Origin: Craspedostauros australis
Lineage: Eukaryota; Bacillariophyta; Bacillariophyceae; Mastogloiales; Achnanthaceae
Direction of reading: 5' to 3'
NCBI GenBank assembly: GCA_026770025.1
Contig: JAMXDE010000038.1
Coordinates: 310,001 to 374,000 of the forward strand
Length of the DNA: 64,000 nucleotides
Shown: in pieces, positions 56,879-64,000 of the stretch
Layout of the letters: the number at the start of each line of letters is the position of its first letter
Numbering within the stretch: the first letter of the stretch is position 1
Position numbers and translations under genes: made by a program
Notes under the pieces: model-generated
The model's database searches: none
What the model saw: the letters and a program-made list of their open reading frames with translations, nothing else
What the model was told of the DNA's origin: nothing

Positions 56879-59221
56879 CTATGACCCGTCCACCAACTCT
56901 CGTTCGCATTCCAACCCCGGCCGGATGCAGCCGAAGCAGCAGGAGCATGCCAGCGGTGGTTCCGCTCGACAATTCGCCGCCAACACGAACAGCGGACGCT
57001 GCACCTCGCACAAGACCTCGACGTCGGTGATCCTCGTGCGATCCAAAGTCACTTCTTTCAACTCCAGCAGCTGATTCAGCTGCGTCGGCACGGAACCCTC
57101 CAGGAATGGATTGCATCTCAGCTTTAGGATTTGCAACGACGTCAGGTTCCCGATTTCGGTCGGAATATTCTCGTTCAGGTAATTGTATGCGACGTTCAAT
57201 GTCTTCAACCCATGCAACAGCCCCAGCTCGGATGGTAGCGTGCCTCCTAACTGGTTGCGTTCCAACCGCAGCACTTCCAACATCTCCATTGCTGCCATTT
57301 CAGATGGAATGGCACCTGCCAGATCGTTGTGGATGATCGACATCGACTTCACTCGATCCGCACTCGTGCAGGTAAGCACCGGTTGGCCGTCGACGGGATC
57401 CACCGCCGTGCCGCCCCATTCGCAAATGTGGGTGTCGGGATTCAGGAACTGGTACTGCTGCTCCCAGAATGGCCCGCCCATTCCCATGTAGAACACCAGC
57501 ATGCTGTAGCGCTCGGCCACCAGGATGGGATCCGTGTCCAGCGTGATCCATCGATCGTTGTTGATCAGCCAAAGGCGTGCGTCGTGTTGGGGGAACAGAT
57601 CGAGTGGACCAGCAGTCACGTTCGTGGCGACCCCTGTGATGTACTGATCGATCAATTGTTGTTCCATCGATGTTGGTTCCACCGATGTCTGTTGCGTTGG
57701 CGCGGCGGTCGGAGCGAGAGTCGGTGATGTGCTGGGAGAGGCGGATTCATCTATGGTAGGCAAGTCCGTCGGCTCCGTCGTGGGCTGGGTGGAGGGAATC
57801 ATTGAGGGCGACGATGACGTATCTGATAGCAGCGTGCTCGTACCTCCTGTTGTCGCTGATGACGATGACGACGATTTGGATGCGAGCACGGCCCCAATCG
57901 TGGCAGCGGCTACAATCACGATGCACAGCGCCGCAACCAAAACCATCATTCGCATTCGCTTCGGATTGTCAGGACCGTCCGAGGCATCTGCAACCACTGC
58001 CTCCTTGAGCATTTGTTGCTTGGCGTCTTCCGCCGCCTCGACTCGAGCTTGCAATATCTCCTCTTCGTCGACTGCGACGTGGTCATTATCAACTGCATTG
58101 ACCGAGACAGCCGTGATCGTATTCGTTGTGTGCCTTGTCAGCGAGAGACTTGGAGGTGCGTTGATGTCACTGGCAATGCTAACCTGAGAATCAAGGCTGT
58201 TTCCAATCACCGTTCCGTCATCGGGAACCACCTGATCCGCGCGTTCGGCGTAGGCTCCACCGGCCATCTGATGGACACGGATGGCGCCTGGGCGTATCAC
58301 GTGGTTGTTGCGGTCTTGTGTGCGCGATAACTGCGTCGGCAGCGTAGCGTAGAAGCTGGACGTTGTCCTGCCCCCTTCCGACATTTGCGGAGCGCCGATC
58401 GGCTCTGGTTTGTGGCCAGCGAGTGCATTCGTAAACCCAGAGGCGTCAGTGGTTTGTCGACCAGCCAACGTAGTGGCTGTAGTCTGCATTTTCTTCTTAG
58501 ACCCTTCGGCTTGGGGTTCTGTTGCCATGCGGTTTCCGACCTTCTCTCCAGCCGACGCTCTCTCTGCAGCCGGGAGTTTCGCATGCATCGGAAGGTGAGA
58601 GCTCGCGTTTTCTTCGGCGGATTGATGATCGCCACGACGCGCAAATGTTTCCTTCTCCGTCTCGTACCCCGACCTCACGTTGCGACCCTGCTGTGGGTTG
58701 GTTACGATCTGCCCAGATGACATGAGCTCTTTCTCTCTGATCATCTCGGTCCTGCCATCCGCAAGAGCGACCGCGACTGCATCTGCCTGCCATCTCATCT
58801 TCTGTTCGCTGTCAACAGCGACCGTCTGCAAACCCGCGGTGCCACGCTGTTGCTCGCTTGTCAGTGCAGGAAAGGACCGGTACGCAGGCAATTCTCTTTC
58901 GTTCATCCCGTACGCAGGTGGCTTCTCATAAGCATCGCCTTCCAAACCAACCATCATGTCGTCGTCGGCGTTGCTTTGGCTGCCATCAATTCCGCTGTCG
59001 TTCAACAAGCTCATGATGAAGGCAGCCCTCCGCGCTTCTTCCGCCTTGGCCTGTTGGTCGCGGTCCAGCTGCTCTTCGTCATCGTCATCGTCATTCCCCT
59101 CATCATCGTGATTGTTGCGCTGATGCTGTCGCCGTTGGTTCCGGTTGTTGTCGTGATCAGACATCGTGGATGCGGGCGCAGCTGTCCAAATGTGTCTTTC
59201 TTCTTCGCGTCTTCTGTCCAC
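56879..59221 (-). CDS. Leucine-rich-repeat transmembrane protein, paralogue 1
   Basis: The single-exon gene encodes 780 residues (an alternative ATG at 59163 would give 761). A long, polar cytosolic part precedes a membrane segment at about 426-450 (MMVLVAALCIVIVAAATIGAVLA) and a Ser/Thr/Pro linker. The extracellular domain starts with an LRR-cap-like segment (RYSMLVFYMGMGGPFW, then HICEWGG) and has about five plant-type LRRs (LEVLRLERNQLGGTLPSELG, then IPTEIGNLTSL). It ends with a Cys-rich tail. This matches the abundant diatom LRR-membrane family, in which the short N-terminal region is cytosolic and no kinase is present. Ligand and function are unknown. The gene next to it is a paralogue. 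Confidence 0.85.
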   Translation of the reverse strand: MDRRREEERHIWTAAPASTMSDHDNNRNQRRQHQRNNHDDEGNDDDDDEEQLDRDQQAKAEEARRAAFIMSLLNDSGIDGSQSNADDDMMVGLEGDAYEKPPAYGMNERELPAYRSFPALTSEQQRGTAGLQTVAVDSEQKMRWQADAVAVALADGRTEMIREKELMSSGQIVTNPQQGRNVRSGYETEKETFARRGDHQSAEENASSHLPMHAKLPAAERASAGEKVGNRMATEPQAEGSKKKMQTTATTLAGRQTTDASGFTNALAGHKPEPIGAPQMSEGGRTTSSFYATLPTQLSRTQDRNNHVIRPGAIRVHQMAGGAYAERADQVVPDDGTVIGNSLDSQVSIASDINAPPSLSLTRHTTNTITAVSVNAVDNDHVAVDEEEILQARVEAAEDAKQQMLKEAVVADASDGPDNPKRMRMMVLVAALCIVIVAAATIGAVLASKSSSSSSATTGGTSTLLSDTSSSPSMIPSTQPTTEPTDLPTIDESASPSTSPTLAPTAAPTQQTSVEPTSMEQQLIDQYITGVATNVTAGPLDLFPQHDARLWLINNDRWITLDTDPILVAERYSMLVFYMGMGGPFWEQQYQFLNPDTHICEWGGTAVDPVDGQPVLTCTSADRVKSMSIIHNDLAGAIPSEMAAMEMLEVLRLERNQLGGTLPSELGLLHGLKTLNVAYNYLNENIPTEIGNLTSLQILKLRCNPFLEGSVPTQLNQLLELKEVTLDRTRITDVEVLCEVQRPLFVLAANCRAEPPLACSCCFGCIRPGLECERELVDGS

Positions 59222-59850
59222 TGTTGTCGCTGCTGTCGCTCGTGTCGTTGTTGCAGGTATGGTCTCGGCCGAATGAGGTCCTGGATTATAATACGAGTGG
59301 TACCTCGCGGCGGCTTTGAACCGGTTAGCAGAAACAATCAGCCATCTAGCAGATCAACCAGTTGGGTTGGATGATGGATGGATGTTGTGGTTGTTTGTGT
59401 GCCTGCAAGGTTGGATGACTGTTCGGTGGTCATCACGGGGTCGCTGGGCAAAATCGAGGAGAAGGGTCTGCGAACACTCGCAAAAACGCACAAGAAACGT
59501 TGTGACAAAATAGACACTTTCCCCGAAGCTCTCGAGAAAATGTATCCACCGTCTGCTGGCAGACACCTTTTATTCCGCATTCTTGTGGCGCTCTTCGCTT
59601 CATCGTAAATGGTTGACCGCATGCCTATCGACACGCTGCGAACATAAAATAATATAATATTCTAGAATATTCTAGAATATAATAGTTAGCTTCGAAATAG
59701 CGGTAATGATGTATTATATGATACTGCCGGCGATGCTACGGCGTCTCTTCGTTTGTACGCAACACATTCGTATCCGTCTGTGGATGGATGGCCGAACCTT
59801 TGTGAGATTGCGAATTTACGCAAAGAGGGGCCCGGACGACATTCCGTGAG
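59222..59850. other. Intergenic region between the LRR paralogues
   Basis: It holds the upstream region of paralogue 1 and the 3' side of paralogue 2. A short AT-rich near-palindrome (attctagaatattctagaat) lies at about 59660-59680, possibly part of a 3' processing or promoter region. Confidence 0.4.
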
Positions 59851-62503
59851 CTACTCACACACCATCTCGTTGGTGAAGCTGTTCAATCTGCAACACACTG
59901 AACAACAATCGCAGTCGATTCCCTCCTCCAGACAGTCGGACACGAAAAAGTCAATGTTCAGCCCAGCATCGCACATGTTCTGCACGTAGTCGATCCCAGT
60001 GATGTGAACCATCAATTCGGATAGATTGGGCAGCGAGGCCAGACTGGAAGGCAGGGTCCCCGTGAGCTGTTTGTTGTGATTGAGGTATATCCACTGAAGA
60101 TTAATCAATCGACCCAGTTCTGATGGAACCTTGCCGGAAAGTAAATTGGGACCTGGGATACAAACAATGGCAGATAGAGTGCAGAATGTGCGCGTGGTAA
60201 GTGTGAGGTGAAGCCAATAAACGCGCGGATGCCATGGATAATGAGGAATCGAATCGAATTGAAATGAACCGATGGTTTGTTGCCAACATGAGATCAAAGT
60301 ATTGGTAGCATGCATTCGTGAGAGTTGTTCCGTGCCGAGGCCTGCTTTGTGCCGCAAAGACTGGCCTGCCATCAACGCCCTGCACAGCCATCTCAAGGAG
60401 CACACATCAGGCAGAACACCTCGAATACCTCCGGGACTTACTCAGGCTGAAGCGCGTTAACAACGAGAGGTTGCCGAACTCTGTCGGTATCGTCCCGCGA
60501 ATGGCACCGGTGCCGATGCGCATGCTCGTCAAACGTCCCAATCCTCCCAGTTCAGAAGGAAGGTTGCCTGTCGGCCCACCATCTCTTGCGAAGATATCAG
60601 TGATACGGCTGTCCTCGTCGCATTCCAATATAGTCAGTTGCGAGAAGATGTCGACGTGGGACCCCCATTGGCAAGTCGTCTCGTCTTCGGCCTTGAAGGT
60701 GTTGGCCAAGGTCCACCCCGAGCCGCCCAGCATGTCGTACATCAGAACCATGATGTACCGTTCGGCAATGATGGCATCCGGCGTTTCGAATGTGATCGTT
60801 CGATCTTCGTGCTGTAGCCATTGCACGGCATTCCGTCTCGTGCCATCCGTCACTATCAACGCCTCTCCAGATACTTCTGCAGCCGCCTTTGCTATTTTGA
60901 CTCGAAGGAGATACGCTTCCTTTTCTGCCGGGGTCGCAAAGAAGATGGTTGGCTGTGATGATGGCGCAAGGGACATGGTTGGCATGAGTGTGGTCAGCGT
61001 CGATGGTGCCCCACTGTTCGCGCCATCCGAAGAGGGGGGTGCAATCGCCGGGGTGTCTGAATTTGATGATTGCAATGCAAGGATAACCCCCACGATACCA
61101 CCAATAGCGACCACGAGTAGGATGATTCCGACAATGATGAGTCTCGGGCTGCACAAACTCTTTGCCTCGACCGCCGTCACCTTCACTGCAACACCTGCTG
61201 AACCTAGTTGGCGGCGTGCCGCTTCCTCGCCTTCGCGTCTTGCTTTACTCCTCATTTCGTCCAGGTCATCATCATTATCGGTGACGAGTACTGCAGACAC
61301 GGTATGCATGCGGGGCGGCGCTGGAGCGATCGGCGCAGGTATTCCAATTTCTGATGTTCCAACGCCGCTATCACTGTAAAGGGACGAACCTTGTTCGACC
61401 GCATCGATAAGTTCATCATCGTGCTCAGGCATTCCAGTCTGTGGACGCCCAAAGTCAGCTTCGGCCAAGATACCTTCGTTGAGATCAGCAGCTTGCTCGA
61501 CGGCGTGCTCGTCATGATTCACCAATGCGACTGGTCCGGATTGGTTGTGACCCCGTGCGCTCGATGATGACGCTTGGCCACCTCCGCGCTCCTCAGAATT
61601 TACCATCGGCTGCGTTGTGATCGTGAGAAACCTCGCCGTCTGCGTCGACGGTCGCCGTTTCGCGCCTGCGATGTTGGCTTGCGTCATCATTCTTGCCTGA
61701 CTCATCTCTTTCTCCGTCTCGTGCATCTGAGCCAGCTGGCGTTCCTCAACCGCGTTGCGGCCACGTTGTTGCTTTGATTGCTCCCAATCTGTCGGCGGTC
61801 GTAGGTGGCTCTGGGAAGAGTGTCGATCTCCCATCAAGCCAGCGATGGGTCTCTCCTTTGACATCGCATTGCCATTTCTACTTGGCAGATCCTCCAGTTG
61901 CAATTCCTTTGTGGGCGGAGTCATCCTCATATTGTTGCTCATTGTAGTTGACTCGGTGAACTCCAGCGATATCTCATTGGCACCTGAATCTGGTACAGAC
62001 TGATTTTTATCTTTGTATTGACCTTGGCCTGGTTGATTGCGCTGTTCCTTTTGTATTCTTGAAGAAAAGGTGTCAGGAAGCTCTTTCTCGTTGGTGCCGA
62101 TAGCACTCTCATGGCTGTCGACAATAGTCTCGTCGCCCACCAGGGCAAGAATTTGGGAGGCCTGCAGCTTCACGCCTTCATTTTGCCCTGGCATGTCGAG
62201 ACGATCCGCTCCAGGATTGACCCCAGCGCCGTGCCCACTTGTGGCCATGATGGTCTGCATCGTGGTTGGGTCATCATGGTTTCGGTCAGAGAGACGGTCC
62301 GCGTTGTTTCGTGTACCACCATCGCCAGTCGCAGAAGGAGCAGCCATTCCACCGTTTACTTCGTATCGATCTCGAACAATCGAAAGCATCAGGTCCGCAG
62401 ATGTTTCCATCGCGAGCATCGTCTCTGCTGGCGGATTATCCTGCGTTGCTTCGCTGTTCTCATCTCTCGCAGAATGCCTCTCTCTGTTGTCATCCTCTCT
62501 CAT
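59851..62503 (-). CDS. Leucine-rich-repeat transmembrane protein, paralogue 2, two exons
   Basis: I join 62503-60442 and 60152-59851 (787 residues) across a 289-bp GT..AG intron of phase 1. The junction restores a perfect LRR, RFSLSPNLLSGKVPSELG. The layout equals that of the neighbouring gene: polar cytosolic part, membrane segment at about 455-478, linker (GAPSTLTTLMPTMSLAPSS), LRR cap (ERYIMVLMYDMLGGSGW, then CQWGSH) and LRRs. It ends with a Cys-rich tail (CDCCSVCC). The intron lies between two repeats. The pair presumably arose by tandem duplication, followed by strong divergence of the cytosolic part and gain or loss of the intron. Confidence 0.87.
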
Positions 62504-63106
62504 CGTTACGTGTGTATGCGTGTGTGTGGAAGTGTTGTCGATTGTATTCTACACAGCGATGAAGAATTCTGGTTTCCGCTGTATTGGTATGCGTGCGAAG
62601 ATGGGTGTGTCAACTGGAGAGGACATGGTGTGTGTCTTCGAGGTTGTCACAGGTGCTGTCCAATGTCTTGGCCACAGCATGTCGGAAAGTGGCGATGCCC
62701 GAATTGTTGGTGTTGTTGACGTCCGAAGTGGTAACCGGTTCACGAGAATGTCCGTGTTTTCCGCGAAACACGAACAGATGGGCGAAAAACAAGCGTTTCT
62801 CCTTTGTTGCATTTTAAAAGCAAAACCAGAACCACCAGCTCTCTATCTCCAATACGACTACAGACAATACCATGTACTCGTACGTTTGAGCACCATTGCT
62901 CTCGGCGGTGGAGCAGCACGTAGTAATAAACAATAGAGTGTGCATCTGATAGTCAGAGAGTGACGAAACGTTGGACAACGCAGTCTACTCATACAGTACA
63001 ACACTCGGATGGTTGTCATTCTCGTACTCGCGCTTGTCGAATGGCGTTACATGATGAGATATAGCCTTAATATTGGTAGGGGGAGATATCGCTGTGAATG
63101 CTCTTT
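62504..63106. other. Intergenic region, no gene recognised
   Basis: It contains the upstream region of LRR paralogue 2 and the 3' side of the mTERF-like gene. Nothing else stands out. Confidence 0.4.
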
Positions 63107-64000
63107 CTACTCGTCGAGTTGAAGATCTGACGGATCTGGGAGTTCAAGGTCTGGTCCATGCTCCTTCTTGAACTCCAAATACTGTTCCAAATCAAGACCT
63201 GCACACTTACAAAAGCGACCGTCTGTGTCTGTGCAAATGGAACTCAGTGATGGGCGATACGAAGGGTTCTGCGATCGAACGAAGTACCATCGTGGCAATA
63301 ATCGACTTTTCAGCGATGTAGCCACATACGCAAGCGACAGTGCCGTCTCTTGTTGGCATATTTCCCAATCGTCCGACAGGAACACGTAGCCAGTTCGGTT
63401 GTAAAAGTCGAGCGATGGTTTGAGGTTGCTTTCTACATTCATCGACATAAGTGTGGGCCGCTGGCGCAAGTTCCGAACCAATGAAGCTTCACCCCACACT
63501 TTGCTGATGAAATCGATTTTTGGCTGAACATTTGTTGAGAAGTCGAGGGAAAAGACAGTTGGTCCAGTGGCGAGTATGCACACTGCTAGCGATCGCTCTT
63601 CCACTTCTGTTTGTACGTTCGGCGTGTGAGAAGACCAACGTGAGAAGTGGCGTCGTTCGATGTCATCGAAGAACTCAACCCTGGATTGCAAAGTCTCTAT
63701 AGCCAAAGTCAGTAAGAACGGCATCTTCATCACACAGTTCTTCAGTTCCTGCTGATTCAACATGGTTTGCAGGTATTCCAACATTGGTCTGATCTTGTCT
63801 TCCGACGAACAAGCCAATGGCCCTCCACCACCTCGGTTCAAGAACACCGTGAAATCTGTTTCAGTCATGTTCAGTCGTCGCATCAGATACTCAACGCGTG
63901 GCTTCAACACTGCATTGGTGTCCGACAAGAGTGCAGTTGGCCAATGCATGATCAGCTGTTCGGCGATAGTGGATGTCGTCTTCTTTCGTTTCTCCAACCA
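63107..64000 (-). CDS. mTERF-like protein, 3' part only
   Basis: The frame is open to the right window edge, so the beginning is missing and the ATG at 63997 may be internal. The visible 296 residues show about five helical repeats with the mTERF pattern of Pro-Leu/Thr turns: MHWPTALL, MKMPFLL, RQRPTLMSMNVESNLKPSLDFY. The C-terminus (SLSSICTDTDGRFCKCAGLDLEQYLEFKKE) fits the last repeat, in which the path 'F..R...D...Y..F...' is usual. mTERF proteins bind nucleic acid in mitochondria or plastids. The targeting peptide would lie outside the window. Confidence 0.7.
   Translation of the reverse strand, partial: WLEKRKKTTSTIAEQLIMHWPTALLSDTNAVLKPRVEYLMRRLNMTETDFTVFLNRGGGGPLACSSEDKIRPMLEYLQTMLNQQELKNCVMKMPFLLTLAIETLQSRVEFFDDIERRHFSRWSSHTPNVQTEVEERSLAVCILATGPTVFSLDFSTNVQPKIDFISKVWGEASLVRNLRQRPTLMSMNVESNLKPSLDFYNRTGYVFLSDDWEICQQETALSLAYVATSLKSRLLPRWYFVRSQNPSYRPSLSSICTDTDGRFCKCAGLDLEQYLEFKKEHGPDLELPDPSDLQLDE

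Overview
The window looks like nuclear DNA of a diatom, or a close stramenopile relative. Protein genes carry short introns of about 150-310 bp with GT(A/G)(A/C)GT donors. Two proteins have N-termini resembling diatom plastid pre-sequences (SSAFQ and EAW cleavage-type motifs). There is a plastid-type lipoxygenase, a family of transmembrane leucine-rich-repeat proteins, a very large Thr/Pro/Met repeat membrane protein, and Ty1/copia elements with the C-x2-C-x4-H-x4-C gag/pol organisation common in diatoms. No bacterial operon, rRNA gene or functional tRNA was seen. The species cannot be fixed from the sequence.

Layout. 1-12.6 kb is a retroelement graveyard: a 5'-truncated but open copia polyprotein (655-5739) with its 3' LTR, several solo or broken LTRs of the same family (here 'LTR-A'), an LTR of a second family ('LTR-B'), and a 1.1-kb terminal-inverted-repeat transposon inserted in LTR-B. 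12.8-16.2 kb (minus) is a four-exon lipoxygenase, modelled here at 851 residues with all iron ligands. 17.9-21.3 kb is a second cluster of LTR-A/LTR-B pieces. 21.66-25.55 kb (plus) is a 1296-residue AAA_16-type 'predicted ATPase' with a helical tail. 26.8-33.1 kb (minus) is a decayed copia element with LTR-B, interrupted by foreign pieces. 35.2-42.7 kb (minus) is one four-exon gene for a 2226-residue membrane-anchored protein that fuses DUF1800 and DUF1501, two families usually encoded by neighbouring bacterial genes. From there to the end genes are dense: a type II membrane sulfotransferase, urease accessory GTPase UreG (two exons, internal His-rich loop), magnesium-dependent phosphatase-1, the small-subunit processome protein IMP4, a 2032-residue mucin-like repeat protein, two paralogous LRR transmembrane proteins, and the 3' part of an mTERF-like gene running off the right edge.

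No shared pathway is evident; the genes are typical housekeeping and cell-surface neighbours. Four are predicted single-pass surface or Golgi proteins with a cytosolic N-terminus (DUF1800-DUF1501, mucin-like, two LRR proteins), and the sulfotransferase is a fifth type II membrane protein. The gene order therefore gives a cluster of secretory-pathway proteins, perhaps by chance.

The most unusual observations are: (i) the fused, membrane-anchored DUF1800-DUF1501 gene; (ii) in LTR-A termini, short hairpins whose sequence differs from copy to copy while base pairing is kept, framed by a constant GGGAGGTGCGG block and a constant TTCCTGACA end; (iii) a 36-nt sequence found once downstream of the ATPase gene and once, in the corresponding orientation, downstream of a small ORF; (iv) a 116-codon reading frame kept open in two diverged copies of an LTR-A-adjacent sequence.
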